A stretch of 64,000 bases of DNA from UBA965 sp040396955 (GCA_040396955.1 JBBAWX010000004.1:124001-188000); one strand, 5' to 3'; counted from the stretch's first letter, positions 40,934 to 50,383 are shown. Program-made: numbers and translations. Notes: generated from the letters alone by a model not told the origin.

Positions 40934-42340
40934 TTATGCTTTCTCCGCAGCGGCATCACCCGAAACGGGCTGTGCCTGGTCATCGATCTCGTAGAGCCAG
41001 AGGTTTTGGGCTGCATTGAGCTGTACCACCATGCGCAAGAACGTGCGCGTGACGATAACGGCCGTAAACAAATTGAGGAGTACGCCCAAGCCGAGGGTCA
41101 AGGCAAAGCCCTTGATGATACTGACGCCGAAACTATTACCGAACATGAACAGGATGAAGCTGGTGATGAGTGTCGACATGCTCGAGTCACGGATGGCGGG
41201 CCATGCCTCATCGAAGCCGGCCTCAACCGCTCGTCCCAGTGACCGCCCATTGCGGAGTTCTTCTTTGAGGCGGGCAAAAATCAACACGTTGGCATCGACG
41301 GCTAGGCCGATTGACAAGATGAAGCCGGCGATACCGGACAGGGTGAGGGTGATGGGGACCAACTTGTGGATGCTGAAAATCAACAGGGCATAGAGGATGA
41401 GCGCCAGTGTGGCGAGCAACCCGGGGAGGCGATAGTAGATGATCATGAAGAGCGCAACGATGACCAATCCTACCAACCCGGCTACGATGCTGGCCTGCAC
41501 CGAATTTGCGCCTAGCGTGGCTGAAACTGTGCGGCTCGATTCGACGGCCAAACTAATTGGCAACGAACCATACTTGAGCTGGTTGAGGATGGTTTCGGCA
41601 TCTTCACGGGTGTTGGTGGAGATTTCGCCGTTGCCGCCAATCAGGGCATCTTGGATGACTGGGCAGCTGACAACCACGTTGTCAAGGACGATACACATCG
41701 GCTTTTGAATGTTGGCTGCCGAAAACGTGGCAAGATTGCTGGCCGATTGCCCCAAGAAGGCGAATGAAACAGCTGGCCGTGACTGTACGGTGTCGTTGGT
41801 CACCCGTAGGGCAACTTGGCGAGTGTCAAGGTCTTTCCCGTCGGTGATGCTCGTGTAGACCACGTCGCTCACGGTCGGTTGTGGGTTGTTGGGGTCGGCA
41901 GTGGCGGGATCGGCCGTCGGGATGGTCGGGCTGGGGTTGCCGGTAGTGCGTACTGTGGTGCCCGGATTGAGGAATTCACCTTTGGTATCGATGAATTCAA
42001 GCCGACCAGTGCCGCGCAACGTCTCAATGGCTTGCTCAGGATCCTTGACGCCAGGCAACTCGATGATGATACGATCATCACCGGAAAGCTGTACGACGGC
42101 CTCACTGACGCCGAGCCCATTGACACGACGTTCGATGACGGTGGCCGCGGTGCTCATCAACTCTTTGTCGACACTGCCATCGGCCTTCATGAGGACTTGT
42201 GTGCCACCCTGCAGGTCGAGCCCGAGGCGCACACTCACATCTCGCCCCAACCACGTGTTATCGGGTGCAAAAGATACCCATGCACTCAGCGCAGTCAGGA
42301 GGAGAATGAAGATAAAGGGGACAAGTTCGCGATTACGCAC
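40934..42340 (-). CDS. secD: Protein translocase subunit SecD
   Basis: 468 residues. It starts with a transmembrane helix and then LGLDLQGGTQVLM, the SecD signature. A large extracytoplasmic P1 domain spans about 40-280. Then come the transmembrane domain motif GLAVDANVLIFARLKEEL (proton-path Asp), RAVEAGFDEAWPAI and GFALTLGLGVLLNLFTAV. A Thr/Pro-rich insert (about residues 130-160) lies in P1. GTG 42340 follows GGAGG. yajC is not upstream; a DsbA-like gene is, behind a promoter. Confidence 0.97.
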   Translation of the reverse strand: MRNRELVPFIFILLLTALSAWVSFAPDNTWLGRDVSVRLGLDLQGGTQVLMKADGSVDKELMSTAATVIERRVNGLGVSEAVVQLSGDDRIIIELPGVKDPEQAIETLRGTGRLEFIDTKGEFLNPGTTVRTTGNPSPTIPTADPATADPNNPQPTVSDVVYTSITDGKDLDTRQVALRVTNDTVQSRPAVSFAFLGQSASNLATFSAANIQKPMCIVLDNVVVSCPVIQDALIGGNGEISTNTREDAETILNQLKYGSLPISLAVESSRTVSATLGANSVQASIVAGLVGLVIVALFMIIYYRLPGLLATLALILYALLIFSIHKLVPITLTLSGIAGFILSIGLAVDANVLIFARLKEELRNGRSLGRAVEAGFDEAWPAIRDSSMSTLITSFILFMFGNSFGVSIIKGFALTLGLGVLLNLFTAVIVTRTFLRMVVQLNAAQNLWLYEIDDQAQPVSGDAAAEKA

Positions 42341-42401
42341 GATTACATAGCCTCCGTGTCGGATAGGCCGACGTACTGAAAAAATGCAACACTAACACGG
42401 C

Positions 42402-42431
42402 ATTATAGTTTGTCAGGTTGGAATGTGTCAA
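42402..42431 (-). promoter_or_regulatory. Promoter for secD-secF
   Basis: On the minus strand TTGACA (42431-42426) and TATAAT (42407-42402) are 18 bases apart, both perfect. A second TTGACA/TATAAT pair overlaps at 42443-42431, too closely spaced to be a promoter by itself. Confidence 0.8.
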
Positions 42432-42475
42432 TTATAGTGTCAATTCTGCTGAGAATTACTTGCCGCAGAGCGCAA

Positions 42476-42511
42476 AACACCCCCAAGCGCCGCTGGCAAC
42501 TCGGAGGTGTT
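42476..42511 (-). terminator. Terminator after the DsbA-like gene
   Basis: On the minus strand AACACCTCC (42511-42503) pairs with GGGGGTGTT (42484-42476, one G-U), followed by TTTTG. It lies 21 bases beyond the DsbA-like stop. Confidence 0.55.
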
Positions 42512-42531
42512 GGTACATCGATGACTCACAA

Positions 42532-43299
42532 TTATGGCTGGATGGCGTCAACGGCCTGCCGCACAAGGGTGTCGATGTCCTCGATGCTCTGGGCGTTGCT
42601 TGCGTCAACCACCGTACCATTGACTGCAAACGACGGGGTGCCAGGTAGCCCAAGTGCATTGGATTGCTTCTGATGGTCAAGTACCACCTGCTCAACCGTG
42701 TCGTCATTCAAGCAGCTGTTGAATGCCTCTGTATCAAGCTGGAGTTGTCCGGCGTAGGTAATTAGTTGCTTGGTGAAATTGCTGGCGTTGAGTGACGACC
42801 ACTGCCGCTGATTGGTGTAAATCATGTCGTGCATCTTCCAGAAGCCGGCAGCACCCTGCAGATTGCCCGCACATCGGGCAGCAACGGCCGCACCAATGGC
42901 GTTGGGGTGTGATTGCAACGGGAAGTCATGGAATACTTTTTTGACCTTGCCCGTCGCCACGTATTCGTTTTCGAAACGGCTCGCCACGTTGGTCGCATAA
43001 TAGCCACACCCAGGGCACTGGAAATCGGCGTATTCGATGACGGTAATCGGGGCTGCGGCATCTCCCACAAAATAACGGCCATCGTCGCCAATTCCTACGG
43101 GCAATTCGTTGCCACGGGCAACGGGGACGACGCCAAGCACTTTACTGCCCTCGACTTGCGTATCCCCGCGGAGTGCGTTGTAGGCGACGACTGTGATGAC
43201 AATCGCCAAAAGTGCGATGACTATGATGTAAAAGGTGCGTACGGAGGACTGGCCGCTGTTGGTCGTTTGTACTGACCGTCCACGTGGTTTTTGGCTCAT
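42532..43299 (-). CDS. Membrane-anchored DsbA-like thiol-disulfide oxidoreductase
   Basis: 255 residues. The N-terminus is basic, then comes a transmembrane anchor (22-42), and the rest is an extracytoplasmic thioredoxin-like domain. The active site is CPGC (Cys95, Cys98) in EYADFQCPGCGY, with helical insert typical of DsbA/Thioredoxin_4 and the cis-Pro loop GLPGTPSFAVNG. FHDFPLQSHPNAIGAA is family-typical. It is expected to form or isomerise disulfides in exported proteins such as the Cys-containing secreted proteins here. No DsbB or VKOR partner is adjacent. Confidence 0.9.
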   Translation of the reverse strand: MSQKPRGRSVQTTNSGQSSVRTFYIIVIALLAIVITVVAYNALRGDTQVEGSKVLGVVPVARGNELPVGIGDDGRYFVGDAAAPITVIEYADFQCPGCGYYATNVASRFENEYVATGKVKKVFHDFPLQSHPNAIGAAVAARCAGNLQGAAGFWKMHDMIYTNQRQWSSLNASNFTKQLITYAGQLQLDTEAFNSCLNDDTVEQVVLDHQKQSNALGLPGTPSFAVNGTVVDASNAQSIEDIDTLVRQAVDAIQP

Positions 43300-43410
43300 G
43301 ACGCTGTGTAATCCTTATCAACTTTTGACAGATGTCGCACGGAATCTTTCACCATTATAGTACGATAGTACACAGAATGCGGTCGCTGATAGATAAAGAA
43401 TTGCTAAGTA

Positions 43411-44622
43411 ATGCATGCACAACGTGAACTCTCGAGAACAACCGTCCGTCGGATTATGATTGCCGCTCAGGGACTTGACCGTGAGCGCCCTGCCACGCAA
43501 CCCGCTGATGTGCTTGCCTGCATCGAACGCATGGCGTTGCTCCAAATCGACACCATTCACGTGGTGAATCGCAGTCCGTATTGGGTGTTGTGGAGCCGTA
43601 TTGGCAATTACCCGCTCCACTGGCTTGACGCACTGTTGGCGGATGGCGCGCTCTTTGAATGCTGGGCTCATGAGGCTTGTTTTGCTCCCCGACGTTGGCT
43701 ACCGGCGCAATTACGCCTGATTGCCGACCGCGTACATCCCACCAAGACTCGTTGGTCACGGCCGTTCCTTGAGACGCACGCCGAGGCGGCCACCGCCATG
43801 CTTGCCGTAGTGGCGGAGCGTGGCGAGGTGCGTTCGAGTGATTTTCGACGGACCGAGGGGAAACGCGGCACGTGGTGGGCCTGGAGTCACGAAAAAACGC
43901 TACTCGAAGCATTGTTTGCTGACGGCGCGCTCACAGTCGCACGCCGCGAGCGCTTTCAACGTGTGTACACTTTGACCACAACCAAACATCCGGAGCTGGA
44001 GAGCACGGCCCTCCCCGATCGGCATGAGGTTTTTTTGGAGCAGGTGCGTGCCACGATGCGCGCACTTGGTGTTGTCCATGTGCGTTGGTTGGGCGATTAC
44101 TTTCGCATGCGCGGCTTGCTTGAGTCTAGTGCACAACGGCTACAAGAGTGCGGAGAGCTGATTCCGGTCACGCTGGCCGGTATCCCAGGGCAGGCCTGGG
44201 TGTGGCATGAATATGCGGCTTGGATCGATCATCCGCCCGTCTGTGGGCATACCACGTTGCTGATGCCGTTTGACCCATTGGTGTGGGATCGGCGTCGAGC
44301 CCTCGAAGTATTCGGATTCGACTACAAAATCGAATGTTATACGCCGGCCCCCCGCCGCATCTACGGCTATTTCACGCTACCGGTGTTGTACCACGACCAG
44401 ATTGTGGGACGCTTCGATTGCAAAGCGCATCGTACCGAAGGAATCTTTACCATTAACCATGCGCACTTTGAAGCCGATAGAGCCCCTGACCCTGCCATGT
44501 ATGCCGCGATTGCGGCGGCGGTGCAACGCTGTGCCACATGGCATGGCACGCCGGTCGTGCGGCTCGTGGCCACTTCTCCGACTAGTCATCATGCGGGGCT
44601 GGCGGTGGCGCTCGGCGGTTAA
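43411..44622 (+). CDS. YcaQ/AlkZ-type winged-helix DNA glycosylase-like protein
   Basis: 403-residue HTH_42 family protein. Known members unhook DNA interstrand cross-links. The catalytic Gln-x-Asp motif is visible as LLQIDTIHVVNRSPYWVLWSR (Gln and Asp of QID). Other family blocks are WAHEACFAPRRWLP, KGTWWAW-type KRGTWWAWSHEKTLLEALF, LLMPFDPLVWDRRRALEVFGFDYKIECYTPAPRRIYGYF and GRFDCKAHR. Length is normal. The start at ATG 43411 has no clear binding site. It is divergent from the DsbA-like gene. Confidence 0.88.
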   Translation: MHAQRELSRTTVRRIMIAAQGLDRERPATQPADVLACIERMALLQIDTIHVVNRSPYWVLWSRIGNYPLHWLDALLADGALFECWAHEACFAPRRWLPAQLRLIADRVHPTKTRWSRPFLETHAEAATAMLAVVAERGEVRSSDFRRTEGKRGTWWAWSHEKTLLEALFADGALTVARRERFQRVYTLTTTKHPELESTALPDRHEVFLEQVRATMRALGVVHVRWLGDYFRMRGLLESSAQRLQECGELIPVTLAGIPGQAWVWHEYAAWIDHPPVCGHTTLLMPFDPLVWDRRRALEVFGFDYKIECYTPAPRRIYGYFTLPVLYHDQIVGRFDCKAHRTEGIFTINHAHFEADRAPDPAMYAAIAAAVQRCATWHGTPVVRLVATSPTSHHAGLAVALGG

Positions 44623-44635
44623 TGCAGTGGTTGTG

Positions 44636-44664
44636 TTGCCCAGTGTGAGTGAATCCATTACAAT
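44636..44664 (+). promoter_or_regulatory. Promoter for the fmdB-cysE-cysS operon
   Basis: TTGCCC (44636-44641) and TACAAT (44659-44664) are exactly 17 bases apart, 67 bases before the FmdB start. Confidence 0.6.
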
Positions 44665-44730
44665 GATGGCGGAAGCCATGCTTGAATCGTGGCAATATGC
44701 AGACTCAAGACCATTGTGGGAGACAAGGCG

Positions 44731-45069
44731 ATGCCAACCTACGTGTACGCATGTGATACATGTCGTGTCGAGTTCGAAAAATTTCAATCGTTCAAAGATG
44801 AACCATTGCGCGCCTGTCCGACCTGTGACAGTGCGGTGCGTCGTGTTTTGCAACCAGCCGGAATCGTCTTTAAGGGGAGCGGTTGGCATATCACCGATTA
44901 TCGGGCGCAGAGTGGGGGGAGCAGTACCAGCAGTGAATCAACAGCGAGCGCGAGTACTGCCGCCGATAGTGCGGCGAGTAGTGCCCCTGCCGCCGATAGT
45001 GCGGCAAGTAGTGCCCCTGCTACCTCACCTACTCCGAGCAGTACAGGGAGCGACAGCGCGGTATCATGA
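44731..45069 (+). CDS. FmdB-family zinc-ribbon protein with Ser/Ala tail
   Basis: 112 residues. The N-terminal 40 residues form the FmdB/CxxC_CxxC_SSSS zinc ribbon: MPTYVYACDTC ... CPTCDSAVRR with four cysteines, then GIVFKGSGWHITDY. The rest is low-complexity Ser/Ala/Thr with a nearly exact 30-base tandem duplication at 44959-45018. Family members are small regulators in formamide/amide metabolism and others; the function here is unknown. The stop overlaps the cysE ATG (ATGA), so it is coupled to cysteine synthesis. Confidence 0.88.
   Translation: MPTYVYACDTCRVEFEKFQSFKDEPLRACPTCDSAVRRVLQPAGIVFKGSGWHITDYRAQSGGSSTSSESTASASTAADSAASSAPAADSAASSAPATSPTPSSTGSDSAVS
44959..45018 (+). repeat. Two 30-bp tandem repeats in fmdB-like gene
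   Basis: Units 44959-44988 and 44989-45018 differ by one base and encode AADSAASSAP twice, evidence of recent duplication or slippage. Confidence 0.85.
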
Positions 45070-45866
45070 CAAACCTCTTTCGGCTCATCCGCGCGGATGT
45101 GGCTGCGATTTTTCGGAATGATCCAGCGGCCACGAATATGGCCGAAGTGTTGTTGTACCCGGGACTCCACGCAATTCTGATGCACCGAGTGGCCCATGCG
45201 TTGTGGAAGCGACGCGTGCCGTTTGTGCCCCGCCTCATTTCACAGTGGTCGCGGTTTGTGACCGGGATTGAAATCCATCCAGGGGCCCGCATTGGGGCTG
45301 GTTTTTTCATTGATCACGGCATGGGTACGGTTATCGGTGAAACTGCCGAAATCGGTGACCGTGTGATGCTGTACCAGGGTGTCACACTTGGGGGGACTGG
45401 GAAGCAAAGCGGCAAGCGTCACCCAACCCTGGAGGATGACGTGATTGTCGGAGTTGGGGCGAGTATTTTGGGGGCGATTACCATTGCCCAGGGAGCCCGG
45501 ATTGGCGGTGGTGCGGTTGTGGTCAAAGATGTACCTGCCCACAGCACGGCCATTGGTATCCCCGCACGGGTGGTGGCCACACGTGACCCAGTCACCGGGA
45601 TTACGCGGCGCGTCGAAGAATTGCCGGATCCCGAGGGTGACATGTTGCGTCAGTTGCGCGATCGTTTGCTTGAGCTTGAGACGCGCATCGATCATCTTGA
45701 GGCGCACACGATTGATGATCACCAGCATGTACCCCATAATTTCGATGATTCGCCGTTCAACACGGCAATATGGCGACAACTCGACCACTCAACCGCGGAT
45801 TCGCATATTCATTCATTGACTGAGCAACAACGAAGGGATAAATCGTATGACGATTCGGCTCTATAA
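45066..45866 (+). CDS. cysE: Serine O-acetyltransferase
   Basis: Makes O-acetylserine, the first step of cysteine synthesis. The left-handed beta-helix (hexapeptide repeats) reads GIEIHPGARIGAGFFIDHGMGTVIGETAEIG, including the DHG-x-GxVIGETA active-site signature (shown in part: FIDHGMGTVIGETA). 266 residues, with the extra length in a C-terminal part after residue 170 that is charged and has a coiled-coil stretch (LRQLRDRLLELETRIDHLE). The start overlaps FmdB (ATGA), and the end overlaps cysS by 20 bases. cysE-cysS coupling is common and links cysteine supply with its charging. Confidence 0.95.
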   Translation: MTNLFRLIRADVAAIFRNDPAATNMAEVLLYPGLHAILMHRVAHALWKRRVPFVPRLISQWSRFVTGIEIHPGARIGAGFFIDHGMGTVIGETAEIGDRVMLYQGVTLGGTGKQSGKRHPTLEDDVIVGVGASILGAITIAQGARIGGGAVVVKDVPAHSTAIGIPARVVATRDPVTGITRRVEELPDPEGDMLRQLRDRLLELETRIDHLEAHTIDDHQHVPHNFDDSPFNTAIWRQLDHSTADSHIHSLTEQQRRDKSYDDSAL

Positions 45867-47265
45867 CACGATGACACGAACGACCGATGAGCTACGCCCG
45901 TTGACCCCGGGTCTTATTCGTATGTACGTGTGTGGTGTGACGGTGTACGATCGTGCGCACATCGGTCATGCCATGTCGGCCATCGTCTTTGACGTGTTGC
46001 GCCGCTATCTGGAATTCCGTGGTCTGCAGGTCATGCATGTGGTGAATTTCACTGACGTGGACGACAAAATTATCGCGCGGGCCAATGCACTGGGGCGTGA
46101 TGCGGTCGAACTGGCTTCGAGCTATGTCGATGAATTCCAAGAAGACCTGCGCTCTTTACACGTCCTCCCGGCCACCGTCTACCCACGTGTCACCGAGTCG
46201 ATGCCGCAAATTATTGCGTTCATTGAGCAGTTAATCGTCAAGGGCTTCGCCTATGCGGCCGAGGGGGATGTGTACTTCCGTGTCAGCAAAGACGACGACT
46301 ACGGTCGCTTATCGGGGCGTCATTTGACCGACATGGTGGCAGGGACGCGTTTTGATGTAGATGCGCGGAAAGAGCACCCCGGCGACTTTGCACTGTGGAA
46401 AGGTGCGAAGCCCGGCGAACCTGCGTGGCCGAGCCCATGGGGTGATGGGCGACCAGGATGGCACATCGAATGCTCCACCATGAGCCTCGATCATCTCGGC
46501 GAAGAAATCGACATTCACGGCGGCGGCAATGATTTGGTCTTCCCGCACCACGAAAACGAAATCGCCCAGAGTGAGAGCCTGACCGGCAAAACCTTTGCAC
46601 GCCATTGGATCCACAACGGCATGTTGCAGATCCAGACGAAGCTCGCCGATGGTACCTACAAACTCGAAAAAATGTCGAAGTCGCTGGGGAATGTGGTGAC
46701 CATTCGCGAGTTTTTGGCGGAACATCCAGCCGATGCGTTGCGCCTAGTCGTGTTGTCGAGCTACTACCGCAACCCGCTGGCATACGGCGTCGATATTGTG
46801 GCCGACCAAGAGCGCAAGTTGGAGCGCATCCGTGGCGCTTTGGCGCCTGCCACGGGCACACAGAGCACCGGTGAGTCGGCCACACGCTTGCAGGAGGCCA
46901 CTGCGGCGGCACGCCCGGCATTTGTGGCTGCCATGGACGACGATCTCAATACGTCGGTGGCGCTAGCGACCATCTTTGAGTTGGTGCGGAGCATCAACGT
47001 GGCCCGTGATGCAGGGGTGAGTGGCACCGTTTTTGAGGCCGCCCAACACGAGTTACGGGCGCTGTGCGATGTGCTCGGGTTAACCCTCGAGGCCGCCCCG
47101 AGTCGGGTCGGCGAAGCCGCCCCGTTTATTGAACTCCTCATCGAATTGCGTGCCGAATTGCGCAAAGCGAAACAATATCAGCTGGCCGATGTGGTGCGAA
47201 CGCGCCTCGCTGATTTGGGTGTCACCCTCGAAGATAGTGCGCAAGGTACGCGCTGGAAAGCATGA
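45847..47265 (+). CDS. cysS: Cysteinyl-tRNA synthetase
   Basis: Class I synthetase attaching cysteine to tRNA-Cys. 472 residues. Motifs: zinc-binding Cys29 in YVCGVTVYD, class I HIGH-type motif AHIGHAM, WHIECSTMS (second zinc Cys), HGGGNDLVFPHHENE, and KMSKS at the C-terminal part (EKMSKSLGNV). The helical anticodon domain follows. The start lies 20 bases inside cysE, and GAAGGGAT lies upstream of the ATG. Downstream, prmA begins six bases after the stop. Confidence 0.98.
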   Translation: MTIRLYNTMTRTTDELRPLTPGLIRMYVCGVTVYDRAHIGHAMSAIVFDVLRRYLEFRGLQVMHVVNFTDVDDKIIARANALGRDAVELASSYVDEFQEDLRSLHVLPATVYPRVTESMPQIIAFIEQLIVKGFAYAAEGDVYFRVSKDDDYGRLSGRHLTDMVAGTRFDVDARKEHPGDFALWKGAKPGEPAWPSPWGDGRPGWHIECSTMSLDHLGEEIDIHGGGNDLVFPHHENEIAQSESLTGKTFARHWIHNGMLQIQTKLADGTYKLEKMSKSLGNVVTIREFLAEHPADALRLVVLSSYYRNPLAYGVDIVADQERKLERIRGALAPATGTQSTGESATRLQEATAAARPAFVAAMDDDLNTSVALATIFELVRSINVARDAGVSGTVFEAAQHELRALCDVLGLTLEAAPSRVGEAAPFIELLIELRAELRKAKQYQLADVVRTRLADLGVTLEDSAQGTRWKA

Positions 47266-47271
47266 TGTCAG

Positions 47272-48264
47272 ATGGCATGGTTGGAATGTAGCGTAGAAGT
47301 CGAAGCTGAGGCAGTAGAATCCGTCAGTGAACTCATGGCTCAGTATGGTTATAATGGCGGCGTCGCCGTCGATCAGCCGATTATTCATGGTGCTGATGGC
47401 CCCGATTACCAGTACGACCTCTCCAAACCAGTGACGGTTCGTACCTGGATTCCGGTCGATGCCCAAAGCGAAGAGGTGCGCGCTAAGCTGGCACAAGCGT
47501 TGTGGTATCTTGGTCAACTCCGTCAGGTGGGCCCCTTGAAAATCGCCCAGCTCGAAGAGCAGGTGTGGGCTGAAGCCTGGAAGCGCCACTACACCGTGCA
47601 ACGCATTGGTAAGCGCTCGGTGATTGTGCCGTCGTGGCATGAATATGACCCGAAACCCGACGATATCGTGCTTCGTCTCGACCCAGGGATGGCGTTCGGC
47701 ACCGGGTTGCACCCCACTACGCGCATGTGCTGTGTCTTCCTCGAAGAGTACATGACCCCCGACACGCGCGTGATGGATCTCGGGTGTGGCTCTGGCATCC
47801 TTGCCATTGCTGCCGCCCATCTTGGGGCCCGCGAAATCATCGCCATCGACACCGATGGCATTGCCGTGGATGCCACACGCATCAATGCCGAAGTAAACGG
47901 TGTCGTAGATACGATGAAGATCATCGAAGGTAGCCTCGGCAACGGCAATCAACTCGGCCATTGGCTGAGCTGGGATGCTCCCGATGTGCCGGTAGGGGTG
48001 GCCATCGACCCGGCCTCGGCACAGTGCGACGTGATTGCCGCCAATCTCATCGCCAAAGTGCTGGTCTTTTTGGCAAACGACCTCTATGCGGCCCTCAAAC
48101 CAGGTGCGTTGTTGATTAGCTCGGGCATTATCGCCGACCGCGAAGATGAGGTCTCGATTGCGTTTGCGGCGGCTGGTCTCGAGCGTGTCAACCGACGGAG
48201 TGAGGGTGATTGGGTGGCGTTGGTGCACCGCCGCCCGCTAGCGGATAGCGGAGTCAGGGCATGA
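47272..48264 (+). CDS. prmA: Ribosomal protein L11 methyltransferase
   Basis: Trimethylates ribosomal protein uL11. 330 residues. The N-terminal substrate-recognition domain (about 1-110), then SAM-binding domain: GTGLHPTTRMC, DLGCGSGILAIAA (motif I), VIAANLIAKVLVFLA (motif IV, NLxA) and LISSGIIADREDEV. An insert within the Rossmann part (about 225-250) is moderately long. It lies between cysS and rsmE, whose ATG overlaps its stop. prmA-rsmE is a typical pair. Confidence 0.95.
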   Translation: MAWLECSVEVEAEAVESVSELMAQYGYNGGVAVDQPIIHGADGPDYQYDLSKPVTVRTWIPVDAQSEEVRAKLAQALWYLGQLRQVGPLKIAQLEEQVWAEAWKRHYTVQRIGKRSVIVPSWHEYDPKPDDIVLRLDPGMAFGTGLHPTTRMCCVFLEEYMTPDTRVMDLGCGSGILAIAAAHLGAREIIAIDTDGIAVDATRINAEVNGVVDTMKIIEGSLGNGNQLGHWLSWDAPDVPVGVAIDPASAQCDVIAANLIAKVLVFLANDLYAALKPGALLISSGIIADREDEVSIAFAAAGLERVNRRSEGDWVALVHRRPLADSGVRA

Positions 48265-49025
48265 ACAATCCGCCCGCCATCCCCAACACGTTTCGTTTTT
48301 TTGTGGCAGCAGTACAGATTGCCCAGGGCTACACCACGGATGCAGATCTCATTCATCAGTGGGTGCGCGTGTTGCGGATGCGGGTCGGCCAAGAATTACT
48401 GCTCATTGACTCCGATCGTCAATTGGCGCATCGCGTGGTATTGACAGCGGTTGACAAACAGCGGGTCGACTGGCAGGTGCGCACGGTCGACCCCGTGCGC
48501 GGTGAACCCACGTTGCAGGTGACGCTGGCGGTGGGGGTGATGCGTGCTGAACGCTTTGAGTGGTTGCTCCAAAAAGCGACCGAGCTCGGTGTGTCGCAAA
48601 TTATCCCGTTGAAAACCGAGCGTAGTCGGAGTGACGGCGACGTGGGGCTTCAAAAATTCGAACGCTGGGGACGCATTGTGCGTGAAGCGGCCGAACAATC
48701 AGAACGCGGACGAGTTCCGCGCATCTGCGAGCCACACTCACTGGCTCGTTTGTGTGCGCAACCGCAGGACACGGCCACCTTCTTCCTGCATGAAGGCGAA
48801 GGGACGGTGCCCTGGCGCCGCTGTTTGCCTCTGGCACACGCGGCAGTGACACTGGTTTCGGGCCCAGATGGTGGGTTCAGTGAGGCAGAATGTGCCATGA
48901 TGCAGGCGTGTGGTTGGCAGGGAGTTGGGCTCGGTCGGCGCATTTTACGTGCCGAAACAGCCCCGTTGCTCGGGCTAAGCATGGCCCTTACCTATGCAGG
49001 AGACTACGATGGTGAAGTGGCGTAG
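48261..49025 (+). CDS. rsmE: 16S rRNA m3U1498 methyltransferase
   Basis: SPOUT-class methyltransferase modifying U1498 of 16S rRNA. 254 residues. N-terminal PUA-like part: HQWVRVLRMRVGQELLLID. The knot region: GVMRAERFEWLLQKATELGV, IIPLKTERS, EAAEQSERGRVPRI, GPDGGFSEAE and the final LGRRILRAETAPLLGLSMAL. All match the family. The start overlaps prmA (ATGA). The end overlaps the protease gene by 17 bases. Confidence 0.96.
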   Translation: MNNPPAIPNTFRFFVAAVQIAQGYTTDADLIHQWVRVLRMRVGQELLLIDSDRQLAHRVVLTAVDKQRVDWQVRTVDPVRGEPTLQVTLAVGVMRAERFEWLLQKATELGVSQIIPLKTERSRSDGDVGLQKFERWGRIVREAAEQSERGRVPRICEPHSLARLCAQPQDTATFFLHEGEGTVPWRRCLPLAHAAVTLVSGPDGGFSEAECAMMQACGWQGVGLGRRILRAETAPLLGLSMALTYAGDYDGEVA

Positions 49026-50283
49026 CTGGTTTAGTATCGTGGTCGCGTTTTTGGCGGGGTGGTTGTCGGCCATGGTGTTGGCGGGCACCCCCTACGCTGG
49101 TGATGTTGCGCGGGTCATCGGCCCAGGAAGCCTGGTACAACTACAAACCCCGTGGGGGCTACGTGTGGCATTTGCTCCCTTTTGGGAGACGTGGCAGTTG
49201 GTCGATGCCGTGTTTTTTGAGCGCGATCGTATCGACCACCCCCGCATGATTCAAGGGGCCATCAACGGTATGTTGGCGACTCTCGACGATCGCTATACGT
49301 TTTATCAGGAGCCCGAAAAAGCCAAACAAACCAGCGAAAACATGCAGGGCACCATGGCTGGTATTGGCGCCTATTTGCGCCGTGAAGAGCAACGAGTCGT
49401 CATCTGGAAACTCATCGCGGATGCGCCTGCGGAGCAGGCTGGGTTGCGTGCGGGTGATGAATTCATCCGTATCGATGGTGTGCGGGTGGCCGATATTGTG
49501 GCCGAAGTCGCCGCCGATGAGGTGATTGCTCGTGTGGCCAGCCTGTTGCGTGGTGACGTGGGCACGACCGTGGCAGTCGAAGTGCGTCGCACCGATGGAA
49601 GTCTACTCACCGTGCAGTTGACCCGCGCAGAAATCATCTTGCCCAGCGTGGAGTGGCAAATCCTGCCAGACATGGTCGGTTACATCACCATCAGCGACTT
49701 CAAAGCCAATACGCCCGATGTGCTCCAACAGGGCATGCAAGAGATGAAAGCTGCCGGCGTGCGTGGCTACATCCTCGATCTACGGGGGAATCCGGGTGGG
49801 CTGCTCGACAGTGCCCGCCGCGTGTTGGGGTTGTTTTATGCGGGCACGGCGCTGTGGGAACAAAAAGCAACCGGTGCCGTGCGTGAGTTGTCGGCATTGC
49901 CACCCGCTGATTATACCTTCCCTACCGCCCCCGTGGTTGTGCTGATGGATGAAAATTCTGCGAGTGCCAGTGAAGTGGTGGCCGGAGCACTGCGGGATCG
50001 GGTGCCTGGTACTCAGATTATCGGTGTGCAAAGCTTTGGGAAGGGAATCGTGCAAAACATTTATCCGCTCAGCAACGGGGGGACGACGCGTTTGACCGTG
50101 GCACAGTGGCTAACTCCAGAGCGTACTGCCATTCATGGCGTCGGTTTGACGCCAGATGTAATCGTCGCAAACGGCGATGATACACCGGCAGATGCGCCTT
50201 GTGTGCGTCAAAATCAACCTGACCCCGCACAATCGACTTGTCGGGATGCGCCCTTGATGCGGGCCTTGGCAATGTTCCCGTAA
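49009..50283 (+). CDS. S41-family C-terminal processing protease (Ctp) with PDZ domain
   Basis: Serine protease with a Ser/Lys dyad, anchored outside the cytoplasm. 424 residues. Signal anchor 8-26. N-terminal helical part, PDZ domain about 105-195 (AEQAGLRAGDEFIRIDGV), and protease domain with DLRGNPGGLLDSA, MDENSASASEVVAGAL (catalytic Ser) and QSFGKGIVQN (Lys). ATG 49009 has AGGAGA seven bases before it. It may process or degrade exported proteins; the substrate is unknown. End of the fmdB-cysE-cysS-prmA-rsmE-ctp operon. Confidence 0.94.
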   Translation: MVKWRSWFSIVVAFLAGWLSAMVLAGTPYAGDVARVIGPGSLVQLQTPWGLRVAFAPFWETWQLVDAVFFERDRIDHPRMIQGAINGMLATLDDRYTFYQEPEKAKQTSENMQGTMAGIGAYLRREEQRVVIWKLIADAPAEQAGLRAGDEFIRIDGVRVADIVAEVAADEVIARVASLLRGDVGTTVAVEVRRTDGSLLTVQLTRAEIILPSVEWQILPDMVGYITISDFKANTPDVLQQGMQEMKAAGVRGYILDLRGNPGGLLDSARRVLGLFYAGTALWEQKATGAVRELSALPPADYTFPTAPVVVLMDENSASASEVVAGALRDRVPGTQIIGVQSFGKGIVQNIYPLSNGGTTRLTVAQWLTPERTAIHGVGLTPDVIVANGDDTPADAPCVRQNQPDPAQSTCRDAPLMRALAMFP

Positions 50284-50383
50284 TTCGTGCAACCATTGTT
50301 GTCATCCTTACGTCATTTCAATGTCCCTGCGAAATCTTCTGCGCTGGGATTGTTGTATGTACCGATGTAAGGAGCTATCGCCG

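Noticed and set aside
47080..48228. 382-codon ORF on the minus strand
   Set aside because: Antisense to prmA (and the end of cysS), which have complete motifs; no ribosome-binding site or known family.
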